From G016756615 sp035556195 (GTDB lineage Bacteria > Pseudomonadota > Alphaproteobacteria > Rhizobiales > Rhizobiaceae): a stretch of DNA of 64,000 bases. The notes beneath the pieces were generated by a model. That model made no database searches. It saw only the letters and a list, made by a program, of their open reading frames with translations, and had not been told where the DNA came from. Position numbers and translations under genes: made by a program. Shown here piece after piece: positions 25,911 through 34,717 of this stretch (its first letter is position 1; every line of letters begins with the position of its first letter). The stretch is taken from the NCBI GenBank assembly GCA_035556195.1, contig DATMFK010000024.1, positions 211,035-275,034 of the forward strand, given 5' to 3'.

Positions 25911-27593
25911 CTATCGCGCCTGCCCGAAGAAGGTCAGGACGCGCTCCGTCCCCTTTGAATAGTTGACGCCGGTCACGCGGCCAAGCTCCTCGATGCTGGA
26001 AGCGCCCTCCGCAAGCGATCCGTCGAACGCCTCCAACTGGTCATCGGAGATGAGCGCCACCGCACACGCATCCTTGCCGAGCTCTGCCGCCGCCGTCGCG
26101 CCGTCGGTGAGCAGCGTGTTCGTGCCGGCGAGGAAGACGAGGCTCGGTTCGTGGTAGCCGGCCGAGATCAAACGGGACTCCGGGCAGGGCTTGACGGCCG
26201 CGAATTCCCTGGCGATCTCTGGACTCAACCAGACCGGCGTCAGCCCCGGCACGACGAAGGTGGTGAGCATGCCCATCGCTGCCGCGGCGCTCACCGCAGC
26301 GAGCACGATCCGTTGCAGTGGCGCGAAGGCTGGCCGAATTCCCGATGCCGTCCATCCGGCCAGAATGATGAGCGCTGCGGCAAGCACGCCCCACCAGGAG
26401 ATCGTGCCGAGAACATAGGGCGTCACGCCAATGGCGATCGCCGCGAGCAGCACCGTCACCAGGACGGCGCCGAAGACGGTCGCCCGATAGAGCCAGACCT
26501 GCCATCGCCGCAGGCCGGCCGTACCTGTCTCGCCTTCCATGAATCCCCAGGCCATCAGGAGAAGAAGCGCGGGAAAGGCCGGAAGCATGTAGTGCGGCAG
26601 CTTGGTCGGCATCAGCTCGACGACGATCCAATAGGGCAGGTACCACGCCAGGCAGAACAACAGGCGCGGGTCTGTGCGGAAGCGGTTCAAGGCGTTCAGG
26701 CCCGCGCCGATCGCCGGAACGGCAAAGGGCCAGAAGGTCAGGGAAAAGAGAAGGACGTAATAGCCGGGCGGGAAACCGTGGGATTCCTGGCCGGAGCCGA
26801 CCTTGCCGAGGAAGTCGCGGCCGAGCGACTCCTGCCAGAACTCGGCGCCGCTTCGCCAGGTGATCAATGCAAGCCAAGGTGCTGCGACGAGGATCGCGAT
26901 CAGGACGCCCGGACCGGCGCGCAGCCCTTTCAGCCACTTGCGGTCTTTGTCGAAGAAGGCGACGGAGGCGACGGTCAGCGCACTGACCGCGGGCACGACG
27001 GGTCCCTTGATGAGAATGCCCGCGCCTTGCGCTATCCAGAACAGCCAGGGCGCCCAGCCTTGGGGCAGGCTCTTCTTATGGCCGAGATAGACGCGGGCGA
27101 GGGCCGCCTGCGCCAGAAGCGCGGTGGCAAGCAGCGTCGCATCCGTCTTGGCCATGCGCGCCTCGAAGGCCAGCATGACGATGCCGGCGAGACCGAAGCC
27201 GGCGATCAGCCCGGCCGTCCTGCCGAACATGAAGGAGCCGAGCCACGCGATCGCCAGGACGGCCAGCGTTGCCCCGGCGACGGAGACGGTCCGATAGACC
27301 CAGACCGGAGCGTCGGCACCCTTGCCGCTCAGAAGCACCGCCGCCGACTGCAGCCAATAGATGCCGGCGGGTTTCTTGTAGCGAGGCTCGTCCTGCAGGC
27401 GGATGTCCACGAAGTCGCCGCTTTCGACCATCTGCTTGGTCGACTGGACGAAGCGGGATTCGTCGCGATCGGTCGGCGGCAGCGACGCGATGCCGGGCAC
27501 GAAGGCGAACAGGCAGAAGAGGACGAGCGCGAGATAGTGGACGGCACTTGGCCGCCCGTTCGTGGAGGATGTGGTTGCAGTGGCGTCTGTCAT
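25911..27593 (-). CDS. GT39-family membrane glycosyltransferase (ArnT/Rgt-like)
   Basis: A 560-residue integral membrane protein. After the first helix (ALVLFCLFAFVPG) comes PTDRDESRFVQSTKQMVESGDFVDIRLQDEPRYKKP. This is the acidic loop of the ArnT/PMT family that binds the polyprenyl-phosphate sugar donor. About ten more helices follow and a periplasmic C-terminal domain. Such enzymes transfer sugars from undecaprenyl or dodecaprenyl phosphate to lipid A or core LPS. With the GT2 gene and UDP-GlcA epimerase, galacturonate transfer is a reasonable hypothesis. ATG at 27593; the longer frame upstream is repeat sequence. Confidence 0.88.
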   Translation of the reverse strand: MTDATATTSSTNGRPSAVHYLALVLFCLFAFVPGIASLPPTDRDESRFVQSTKQMVESGDFVDIRLQDEPRYKKPAGIYWLQSAAVLLSGKGADAPVWVYRTVSVAGATLAVLAIAWLGSFMFGRTAGLIAGFGLAGIVMLAFEARMAKTDATLLATALLAQAALARVYLGHKKSLPQGWAPWLFWIAQGAGILIKGPVVPAVSALTVASVAFFDKDRKWLKGLRAGPGVLIAILVAAPWLALITWRSGAEFWQESLGRDFLGKVGSGQESHGFPPGYYVLLFSLTFWPFAVPAIGAGLNALNRFRTDPRLLFCLAWYLPYWIVVELMPTKLPHYMLPAFPALLLLMAWGFMEGETGTAGLRRWQVWLYRATVFGAVLVTVLLAAIAIGVTPYVLGTISWWGVLAAALIILAGWTASGIRPAFAPLQRIVLAAVSAAAAMGMLTTFVVPGLTPVWLSPEIAREFAAVKPCPESRLISAGYHEPSLVFLAGTNTLLTDGATAAAELGKDACAVALISDDQLEAFDGSLAEGASSIEELGRVTGVNYSKGTERVLTFFGQAR

Positions 27594-27670
27594 GCCGTGG
27601 CGCTTCCGCTTGTGGCCTTGACCATATCGGGGGTCGCCGTGCCACACCCCCCACATCCGACGGGCCCTTC

Positions 27671-27806
27671 TGGAACACCCCTCATCCGACCTCGCTTCTG
27701 CCAATCGCAAACGCTTGCGGCTGGCATTAGCGTCGCCGCCATCTTCCCTTCTCCCCTTGTGGGAGAAGGTGGCCTCGCGAAGCGAGGTCGGATGAGGGGT
27801 GTTCCA
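27671..27806. repeat. 28-bp perfect inverted repeat with nested palindromes
   Basis: Bases 27671-27698 and 27779-27806 are exact reverse complements (outer end TGGAACACCCCTCATCCGAC). Inside is a second palindrome, CCTTCTCCC-cttgt-GGGAGAAGG at 27747-27769, and between them a third small unit beginning GCCAATCGCAAACG at 27700. The whole lies between the GT39 and LAB-N genes. It resembles the dispersed palindromic elements of Mesorhizobium-like genomes, and shares type but not sequence with the repeat at 15232. Confidence 0.85.
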
Positions 27807-27830
27807 GGGAGCGCCCACATCACCGGGGCA

Positions 27831-28163
27831 TCAATCCGTCTTCGTCATCGCCGAGCGGTGCTCGTTGGCGATGAGCCAGAGATTGCGGACGTAGATGAAG
27901 AGGCCGAGGCCCTGGCCGGCGATGAAGACCGGGTCCTGCCGTTGGATCGCATAGACGAACAGCAGGAAGCCTCCTCCCAGGGAGAAAAACCAGAAGGCGA
28001 TCGGAACGACCGAGCGCTTGGCTCGCTCGGACGCTATCCATTGCACCACGAAGCGCATCGTGAACAAGCCTTGCGCGACGAAGCCGAGCAGGACCCACGC
28101 GTCGAACTGCTGGACGAAGACCTCGTGCAGCCAGCTCATCAAATGTCCGAACGTGTCGGTCAT
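27831..28163 (-). CDS. lipid-A-disaccharide synthase N-terminal domain-like membrane protein
   Basis: A 110-residue protein with three predicted membrane helices: WVLLGFVAQGLFTMRFVVQW, VPIAFWFFSLGGGFLLFVYA, and PVFIAGQGLGLFIYVRNLWL. RFVVQWIASERAKRSVVPIAFWFFS is the signature of the LAB-N family, found fused to LpxB in some bacteria and standing alone beside GT2/GT39 genes in others. Role unknown; possibly a lipid-linked sugar flippase or transferase partner. Start 28163 overlaps the GT2 stop by four bases. Confidence 0.88.
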   Translation of the reverse strand: MTDTFGHLMSWLHEVFVQQFDAWVLLGFVAQGLFTMRFVVQWIASERAKRSVVPIAFWFFSLGGGFLLFVYAIQRQDPVFIAGQGLGLFIYVRNLWLIANEHRSAMTKTD

Positions 28164-28912
28164 AGACGGATCTCCGTAATGGACGGCACGACCTTGCGCC
28201 GGCGGCGCAGCCACCAGACTCCGAAAAGGTCCAACGCGCCCCTCAGGCCGCGATCGAGGATGCCGTAGTTCGATTTGCCGTGACGGCGCTGGCGGTCGAC
28301 CACGTCGAGATGGGCCACGCCGAAACCTTCGCGCAACACCAGCGCCGGCAGGTAGCGATGCCAGCCGTCGAAGAAGGGCAGCTGGCGGAAGAGGTCGGTG
28401 TGCAGGGCCTTCAGGCCGCAGCCGGAATCACGGGTGCCGTCGCGGAGGATCGATTCCCGCAGGCCGTTGGCGAAACGCGAGGAGAGTTGCTTGAGCTTGG
28501 TGTCCGTTCGCTTCAGTCGCTGCCCGGCCACGATGCCGACCGAGGGCCCGGCCGCGGCAAGGGCATCGGCAAGCTTCGGCAGATAGGCCGGGTCATTCTG
28601 GCCGTCGCCGTCCATCGTCACCACGATCGCGCCCCGCGCGGCGAAGACACCCGAACGCACGGCGGCGCTCTGGCCGGCCGAACGGTCATGCCGGATATGG
28701 CGCAGATGGCCGGCTCCCTCGGCGATACGCTTGCTCAGCGCCTCGCCAGTGCCATCCGTCGAACCGTCGTCGACGACGATCGTCTCGAAGTCGCGGCCGG
28801 CCATCGCCGCATCGACCTCATCCAGAAGGAATGACAGATTGGCGGCTTCGTTCTTGCAGGGGATGACGATGGATATGGCTGGCGAGATGGCTGACGTCGT
28901 CGCTGCGTTCAT
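28160..28912 (-). CDS. GT2-family glycosyltransferase, polyprenyl-phosphate sugar synthase-like
   Basis: A 250-residue GT-A enzyme. SIVIPCKNEAANLSFLLDEV is the nucleotide-sugar strand, ETIVVDDGSTDGTGE and VVTMDGDGQNDPAYL hold the metal-binding aspartates, and GCGLKALHTDLFRQLPFFDGWHRYLPAL is typical of dolichol-phosphate-mannose synthase-like proteins. It lacks C-terminal membrane helices. Probably charges polyprenyl phosphate with a sugar used by the GT39 enzyme. First gene of the four-gene glycan cluster. Confidence 0.88.
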   Translation of the reverse strand: MNAATTSAISPAISIVIPCKNEAANLSFLLDEVDAAMAGRDFETIVVDDGSTDGTGEALSKRIAEGAGHLRHIRHDRSAGQSAAVRSGVFAARGAIVVTMDGDGQNDPAYLPKLADALAAAGPSVGIVAGQRLKRTDTKLKQLSSRFANGLRESILRDGTRDSGCGLKALHTDLFRQLPFFDGWHRYLPALVLREGFGVAHLDVVDRQRRHGKSNYGILDRGLRGALDLFGVWWLRRRRKVVPSITEIRL

Positions 28913-28995
28913 GGGGCGGTTCCTGGAAATCGCGGCCTCTTAGCACTACCAAGACATCAAGGCCAACACGACACGTCGGCCTGGCTTGTACAATG

Positions 28996-30645
28996 TCAGC
29001 GTTTCTCGCGGATATCGGTGAGCGTGCGTGTCGGCGTGATGGCCTCGGGATCGAGCCTGATCTCGACGATGGACGGCTTGCCGCTGGCGAGCGCCCGTTC
29101 GAAGGCCGGCGCGAAATCGCCGGTGCGTTCGACCGTTTCGCCGTGCCCGCCATAGGCGCGGGCGAGCGCGGCGAAATCCGGGTTCCTCAGATCGGTGGCA
29201 ACCACGCGGCCTGGATATTCTCGTTCCTGATGCATGCGGATGGTGCCGTAAATGCCGTTGTTGACGACGATGACGACGATCGGCAGGTCGTATTGGACGG
29301 CGGTCGCGAATTCCTGTCCGTTCATCAGGAAGCAGCCGTCTCCGGCGAAGGCGACCACGGTCCGCTCGGGAAAGAGGTCCTTCGCGGCTACTGCGCCGGG
29401 CGTGCCGTAACCCATCGAGCCGGAGGTCGGCGCCGCCTGGGTGGCGAAGCGACGGAACCGATGGAAACGATGGATCCAGGTCGCGTAGTTGCCGGCGCCG
29501 TTGGTGATGATGGCGTCCTCGGGAAGAGCCGATTCCAGGAAGGACATGATCGGCCCCATCTGCACGGGGCCGGGGCCGGTCTCCGGCGGGGTCGACCAAT
29601 CGAGATAGGAAGCGTGAAGCCGGACCGTTTCGTCCGCCCAGAGTGGAACCGCCTCGGGCTTCGTTTGCGCGAAGGCATGGGCGAAGGCTTCCGGCGAAGC
29701 GTTGATCGCCAGTGTCGGCCGATAGACGCGGCCGAGTTCGCTGGAATCGGGATGGACGTGGACCAGCGTCTGGTCGGGGTAGGGGCTCTTCAGCAACGTA
29801 TAGTCGGAGGAGGGCATTTCGCCGAAGCGCCCGCCGACGAGAAGCACGAGATCCGCCTCCTTGATGTAGGCAGCCAGGGTGGGATTGGGGCCGATGCCGA
29901 CATCCCCCGCATAAGAGGGATGGAGGTGATCGAACAGCATCTGGCGCCGGAACGAGCAGCCCACCGGCAGCGCCCAGCGTTCGGCCGAGTCGCCGAAGGC
30001 GGCCACCGAGGCCGCGCTCCAGCGGCTGCCGCCGACGATCACGAAGGGACGCCTGGCCTTGGAGAGGAGCTCTTCGAGTTTCGCCATCTCCGCCGCGCCT
30101 GGCGATGTCTCGACGCTGGTATGGGGCAGGGCGGCGGGGGCGTCGGCAAGCGCAGTCAGCATATCCTCCGGGAGCGAGACGACCACAGGGCCTGGACGGC
30201 CTGAGGTCGCCACGGCGAAGGCGCGCGTGACGATCTCGGGAATCCGCGCGGCGTCGTCGATCTCGGTCGCCCATTTGGCGACGTCGCCGAAGAAGGCGCG
30301 ATAGTTCACCTCCTGGAAGGCTTCGCGCTCGCGTGCGTGACCCGCCACCTGACCGATGAACACGATCAGCGGCGTCGAATCCTGCATGGCGATATGAATG
30401 CCCGCCGACGCATTGGTGGCGCCGGGACCGCGCGTCACGAAGCAGATGCCCGGCCTGCCGGTGAGCTTGCCGTGAGCGTCGGCCATCATCGCCGCGCCAC
30501 CTTCCTGGCGGCAGACGATGGTCTTGATCGAAGAGTCGTGGAGCGCATCCAGCACGGCGAGATAGCTTTCGCCGGGCACGCAATAGAGGCGATCGACGCC
30601 GTTGGCCTCGAGCGCCTCGACGATGAGCTGTCCGCCGGTCTTCAT
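28996..30645 (-). CDS. thiamine-diphosphate enzyme, acetolactate synthase-like
   Basis: A 549-residue protein with the three domains of the ThDP decarboxylase/synthase family. The catalytic glutamate is in CRQEGGAAMMADAHG (near residue 50); the ThDP/Mg motif GDGCFLMNGQEFATA with downstream VVNNGIYG is near 420-450. No second, regulatory acetolactate-synthase subunit gene is present. Its start overlaps the stop of the upstream CoA-transferase gene. Pairing with a CaiB-type transferase recalls oxalyl-CoA decarboxylase or 2-hydroxyacyl-CoA lyase partners, but the sequence alone does not decide. Confidence 0.85.
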   Translation of the reverse strand: MKTGGQLIVEALEANGVDRLYCVPGESYLAVLDALHDSSIKTIVCRQEGGAAMMADAHGKLTGRPGICFVTRGPGATNASAGIHIAMQDSTPLIVFIGQVAGHAREREAFQEVNYRAFFGDVAKWATEIDDAARIPEIVTRAFAVATSGRPGPVVVSLPEDMLTALADAPAALPHTSVETSPGAAEMAKLEELLSKARRPFVIVGGSRWSAASVAAFGDSAERWALPVGCSFRRQMLFDHLHPSYAGDVGIGPNPTLAAYIKEADLVLLVGGRFGEMPSSDYTLLKSPYPDQTLVHVHPDSSELGRVYRPTLAINASPEAFAHAFAQTKPEAVPLWADETVRLHASYLDWSTPPETGPGPVQMGPIMSFLESALPEDAIITNGAGNYATWIHRFHRFRRFATQAAPTSGSMGYGTPGAVAAKDLFPERTVVAFAGDGCFLMNGQEFATAVQYDLPIVVIVVNNGIYGTIRMHQEREYPGRVVATDLRNPDFAALARAYGGHGETVERTGDFAPAFERALASGKPSIVEIRLDPEAITPTRTLTDIREKR

Positions 30646-31814
30646 TCCTTTGTCCTCTGCAATTCGGCAAGGATCTCCTCGGTATGTTCGCCGAGGCGCG
30701 GGGAGGGCCTGTCGTAGGTCAGGGGCGTTTCCGACATCACCATCGGCGCGCGCACCGAAGGCAGCTTGTTGCCATGGCCGTCGTCTAGCTCAAGGCGCAT
30801 GCCACGCGCGATCGTTTGGGGATCATCGAACATCTGGCCGATCGTGTTGATCGGGCTTGCCGGCACGCCGGCCTTTTCGAGTGCGGCGAGCAGCGGCGTA
30901 CGCTCGAACTCTTCGAGCTTCGCGATCAGCGTCTCACGCAGGCGTGCGCGGTTGGAGACCCGCGCGGGGTTGGTCGAGAAATTGGAATCCCGCGGCAGTT
31001 CGGGCAGGCCCACCACCTCGCAGAACCGCTGGAACTGGCCGTCATTGCCGACGGCGAGGATGATATGGCCATCCTTCACGGGCAGCACCTCGTAGGGGGC
31101 GATGTTCATATGCGCATTGCCCATCTGAACAGGCGATTTGCCGGAGACGAGGTAGTTGAGGTTCTGGTTGCCGAGAACGGAAATCTGGGTGTCGAACAGC
31201 GCCATGTCGATGTGCTGTCCCTGGCCGGTGTGTTCGGCATGGCGCAGCGCGGCCTGGATGGCAATCACCGAGTAGAGGCCGGTGAAGATGTCCGACACCG
31301 CAACGCCGGCCTTCTGCGGCTCGCGGCCGGGCTCTCCGGTGATCGACATGAGCCCGGCCATGCCCTGGATGATGAAATCGTATCCCGCACGTGGGGCATA
31401 GGGACCATCCTGGCCGAAACCGGTGATCGAGCAATAGACCAGCCGCGGATTGATCGCCTTGAGGCTCTCATAATCGAGCCCGTATTTCTTCAACCCGCCG
31501 AGCTTGAAATTCTCGATCAGGACATCGGCCGTCCTGACCAGCTCCCGCACGGTCTCTGCCCCTTCCGGCGTGGAAAAGTCGATGGCGATGGAACGCTTGC
31601 CGCGATTGCAGGAATGGTAATAGGCGGCCGACAGGTTCTCCCCGTCATGGCTCATGACGAAGGGCGGCCCCCATTTGCGGGTGTCGTCGCCTTGGGGGCT
31701 TTCGACCTTGATGACGTCAGCGCCGAGATCGGCCAGCAACTGGCCTGCCCAGGGGCCCGCGAGGATGCGGGCGAGTTCGATGACGCGGATGCCGTTGAGG
31801 GGAGATTGAGCCAT
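30642..31814 (-). CDS. CaiB/BaiF family CoA-transferase (class III)
   Basis: A 390-residue class III CoA-transferase. The N-terminus GIRVIELARILAGPWAGQLLADLGADVIKVE is diagnostic. The catalytic aspartate is expected in IDMALFDTQISVLGNQ. ENLSAAYYHSCNRGKRSIAIDF and LIENFKLGGLKKYGLDYESL are further family blocks. It moves CoA between carboxylic acids; substrate unknown. The overlapping downstream ThDP-enzyme gene suggests an acyl-CoA is cleaved after activation. Confidence 0.9.
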   Translation of the reverse strand: MAQSPLNGIRVIELARILAGPWAGQLLADLGADVIKVESPQGDDTRKWGPPFVMSHDGENLSAAYYHSCNRGKRSIAIDFSTPEGAETVRELVRTADVLIENFKLGGLKKYGLDYESLKAINPRLVYCSITGFGQDGPYAPRAGYDFIIQGMAGLMSITGEPGREPQKAGVAVSDIFTGLYSVIAIQAALRHAEHTGQGQHIDMALFDTQISVLGNQNLNYLVSGKSPVQMGNAHMNIAPYEVLPVKDGHIILAVGNDGQFQRFCEVVGLPELPRDSNFSTNPARVSNRARLRETLIAKLEEFERTPLLAALEKAGVPASPINTIGQMFDDPQTIARGMRLELDDGHGNKLPSVRAPMVMSETPLTYDRPSPRLGEHTEEILAELQRTKE

Positions 31815-31901
31815 GATATCGCCGGAGTTCGTTCAAATCGTCGCTGTGACTATCAGAAACTGCCGGGCGCTGTCACCGCCGACGCATGATCCAGCTTGGC
31901 A

Positions 31902-32834
31902 TCACTCGCCGACCACCGCGGCCAGCCAGCTGGCAAACTCCTCGGTGATAAGATCCCGATTCAACTCGTTCAGGGATTCGTGCCGGGTTGCCGGATAAAC
32001 CGTTGAAGTCAGATTCGAAAAGCCGAGGCGGCGCATGCGCTTTGCCAGCGCCTCGACTGCCTTTCCGCCATTGCTGGCCGGGTCGTCTGCGCCGCCGACC
32101 AGGTGGAAAGGCATGTCCTGCGGGACTGCGGCAAAGTGCCTGTCCTCCGCACCCTGGAAGACGAGGTCGAAGATGTCGCGCCACATCGACACCGAGGCGT
32201 CCCAGCCGCAAAGCGGGTCGGCGACATATTTGTCGACCTCGGCCGTATCGCGTGACAACCAGTCGAAAGCGGTCCGCCCGTCGGAAACCTTGCCGGCCCA
32301 ATCCTGGAAGGTCAATCTCGGCAGGATGCGCGAAGGCACGTCCGATCCGAGGCGGAAGCGCTCCCATAGGAGGAGGGCCCGCGCCAGCCGGCCGGCTGCT
32401 CCGGCTGAGAAGTTGGCGTTCCAGATCGCCGCTGCCCGTGCCCGATGGGGATGGCGCAACACGAAGTTCATGGCGACGAGTCCGCCCATCGAATGCCCGA
32501 AAACGATCACCGGCAGGCCGGGATGGTCCTTGGCGATCACGTCATGCACCGCCAGCACGTCGGCGAGGAGCTTGTCGCCGCCGTTCGCTCTGGCGAAGAC
32601 GCCGCGCGGCGCGTCGGGAGAGAAGGTCGAGCCATGGCCGCGGTGGTCGTGGGCATAGACGTGATAGCCGTGGTCGGCCAGGGTGCCGGCGAAGCGGGCG
32701 TAGCGCGCGGCGTGTTCGGCCAGGCCGTGATTGATCTGGACCGCCGCGCGGGCCGGGCCTGTCGCTTGATTGACGTAGAGGTTCAACGCGGCGCCGGTGG
32801 GCGAGGCGACGCGACGCTGCTGGCTGAAGCCCAT
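31902..32834 (-). CDS. alpha/beta hydrolase, lysophospholipase-like
   Basis: A 310-residue hydrolase_4 family protein. The nucleophile elbow is GHSMGG (near residue 108), with INHGLAEHAARYARFAGTLADHGYHVYAHDHRGHG as the monoglyceride-lipase/lysophospholipase N-terminal block. Asp lies in LVGGADDPASNGGK and His near the C-terminus in PATRHESLNE. ATG at 32834 follows GGAGGAA; the frame is open 51 codons further but without support. Substrate not known. Confidence 0.88.
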   Translation of the reverse strand: MGFSQQRRVASPTGAALNLYVNQATGPARAAVQINHGLAEHAARYARFAGTLADHGYHVYAHDHRGHGSTFSPDAPRGVFARANGGDKLLADVLAVHDVIAKDHPGLPVIVFGHSMGGLVAMNFVLRHPHRARAAAIWNANFSAGAAGRLARALLLWERFRLGSDVPSRILPRLTFQDWAGKVSDGRTAFDWLSRDTAEVDKYVADPLCGWDASVSMWRDIFDLVFQGAEDRHFAAVPQDMPFHLVGGADDPASNGGKAVEALAKRMRRLGFSNLTSTVYPATRHESLNELNRDLITEEFASWLAAVVGE

Positions 32835-33013
32835 CGGCTGTTCCTCCCGCGCGACTGTTTCCGGTCCCAAATTCGTCGTCAAGACATTTGCCGTCCGAGC
32901 GTCAAAGCCACCGCCCTTTGGGGGCTGTCGCCCAACAAGGCGATTGCCCCCAGGGCCGCCATCGCCTACATAACAGCCAACTTCCACTCAACCTGTCGAC
33001 GGGAATAGCGCGC

Positions 33014-34663
33014 GTGGCACGCCAGTTCATTTATCACATGTCGGGCCTCAACAAGGCCTACGGCACCAAGAAGGTGCTCGAGAATATCCATCTTTCCTTC
33101 TACCCCGACGCCAAGATCGGTATCCTCGGACCGAACGGCGCGGGTAAGTCGACCATCCTCAAGATCATGGCCGGCATCGACAAGGAATTCAGCGGCGAGG
33201 CCTGGCTGGCCGAAGGCGCGACCGTTGGCTATCTGGCGCAGGAACCTCAGCTCGATCCGGCGCTCAACGTGTTCGGCAACGTCATGGAAGGGGTCGCCTG
33301 GAAGACGGCCATCGTCGATCGTTACAACGAATTGATGATGAACTATTCCGACGAGACCGCCGAAGAAGCGGCCAAGCTTCAGGACGACATGGATCGTCTC
33401 AACCTGTGGGACCTGGAACAGCAGGTCGAAATGGCCATGGAGGCGTTGGGCTGCCCGCCGAAGGATGCCGACGTGACCAAGCTCTCGGGCGGCGAGCGCC
33501 GCCGCGTCGCGCTGTGCCAGCTCCTGCTGCGTCAGCCGGACCTGCTGTTGCTCGACGAACCGACCAACCATCTAGACGCCGAAACCACCGCCTGGCTGGA
33601 AAAGCATCTGCGCCAGTACCCGGGCGCCGTGCTGATCATCACCCACGACCGCTACTTCCTGGACAATGTGACGGGCTGGATCCTCGAGCTCGACCGGGGC
33701 CGCGGCATTCCCTATGAGGGCAACTATTCCGCCTATCTCGAGGCCAAGGCGAAGCGCCTCGTTCAGGAAGGGCGCGAGGAGGATGCCCGTCAGAAGGCCA
33801 TCTCCCGCGAGCGGGAGTGGATCGCATCGAGCCCGAAGGCGCGGCAGTCCAAATCCAAGGCCCGTATCAAGGCCTTCGAGGACCTGCTGGAGGCGTCCGA
33901 CAAGCGGCGGCCGACCGACACGCAGATCGTCATCCCGCATGGCGAGCGGCTCGGCAATGTCGTCATCGAGGTCGAGGGCCTGACCAAGGGGTTCGGCGAC
34001 CGCCTGCTGATCGAGGACCTAACCTTCAAGCTGCCGCCCGGCGGCATCGTCGGCGTCATCGGCCCCAACGGCGCGGGCAAGACAACGCTGTTCAAGATGC
34101 TCACCGGCCACGAGAAGCCCGACAGCGGGACCATCCGCGTCGGCGAAACGGTGAAGCTCGGCTATGTCGACCAGAGCCGCGACGCGCTCGATCCCAACAA
34201 GACCGTGTGGGAAGAGATCTCCGGCGGCGCCGAAGTGGTCAAGCTCGGCAAGTTCGACGCCAATACGCGCGCTTATTGCTCGTCCTTCAACTTCCGCGGG
34301 GGCGACCAGCAGCAGAAGGTCGGCAACCTGTCGGGTGGCCAGCGCAACCGCGTCCACCTCGCCAAGATGCTGAGGACAGGCGGCAACGTGCTGCTGCTCG
34401 ACGAGCCGACCAACGATCTCGATACGGAAACGTTGAGCGCGCTCGAAGACGCCCTCGAGAACTTCGCCGGCTGCGCCGTTATCATCTCGCACGATCGCAT
34501 GTTCCTCGACCGCCTTGCCACGCACATCCTGGCCTTCGAGGGCGACAGCCATGTCGAGTGGTTCGAGGGCAACTTCGAGGACTACGAGCAGGACAAGATC
34601 CGCAGGCTCGGACCGGAGAGCGTCAATCCGCACCGGATGAGCTACAAGAGGCTGACGCGATAG
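33014..34663 (+). CDS. ettA: energy-dependent translational throttle protein EttA (ABC-F)
   Basis: A 549-residue ABC-F protein with two ATPase cassettes, usual EttA length. Walker A GPNGAGKST and signature LSGGERRRV in the first, GPNGAGKTT and LSGGQRNRV in the second, each followed by LLLDEPTN. The inter-domain linker WIASSPKARQSKSKARIKAFEDL and the arm region after VMEGVAW match EttA. It binds the ribosomal E site and couples early elongation to ATP level. The GTG at 33014 gives the normal N-terminus (ARQFIYHMSGLNKAYG). Confidence 0.96.
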   Translation: MARQFIYHMSGLNKAYGTKKVLENIHLSFYPDAKIGILGPNGAGKSTILKIMAGIDKEFSGEAWLAEGATVGYLAQEPQLDPALNVFGNVMEGVAWKTAIVDRYNELMMNYSDETAEEAAKLQDDMDRLNLWDLEQQVEMAMEALGCPPKDADVTKLSGGERRRVALCQLLLRQPDLLLLDEPTNHLDAETTAWLEKHLRQYPGAVLIITHDRYFLDNVTGWILELDRGRGIPYEGNYSAYLEAKAKRLVQEGREEDARQKAISREREWIASSPKARQSKSKARIKAFEDLLEASDKRRPTDTQIVIPHGERLGNVVIEVEGLTKGFGDRLLIEDLTFKLPPGGIVGVIGPNGAGKTTLFKMLTGHEKPDSGTIRVGETVKLGYVDQSRDALDPNKTVWEEISGGAEVVKLGKFDANTRAYCSSFNFRGGDQQQKVGNLSGGQRNRVHLAKMLRTGGNVLLLDEPTNDLDTETLSALEDALENFAGCAVIISHDRMFLDRLATHILAFEGDSHVEWFEGNFEDYEQDKIRRLGPESVNPHRMSYKRLTR

Positions 34664-34717
34664 GCGGTTGCCAAATCGCCGACCGGAATGTTTTTCCTTT
34701 GGTCCTGAGGAGCTCAA

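Noticed and set aside
27590..27823. short minus-strand frame over the 27.7 kb repeat
   Set aside because: It is encoded by the palindromic repeat itself; such frames recur with the repeat and are not convincing genes.
26151..28268. 705-codon open frame on the plus strand
   Set aside because: Antisense to the GT39, LAB-N and GT2 genes and runs through a palindromic repeat; composition is shadow-like.
31902..32834. alpha/beta hydrolase as the missing PcaD
   Set aside because: Its motifs fit lysophospholipase/monoglyceride lipase, it is 7 kb from the pca operon on the opposite strand, and no PcaQ-type site lies nearby.
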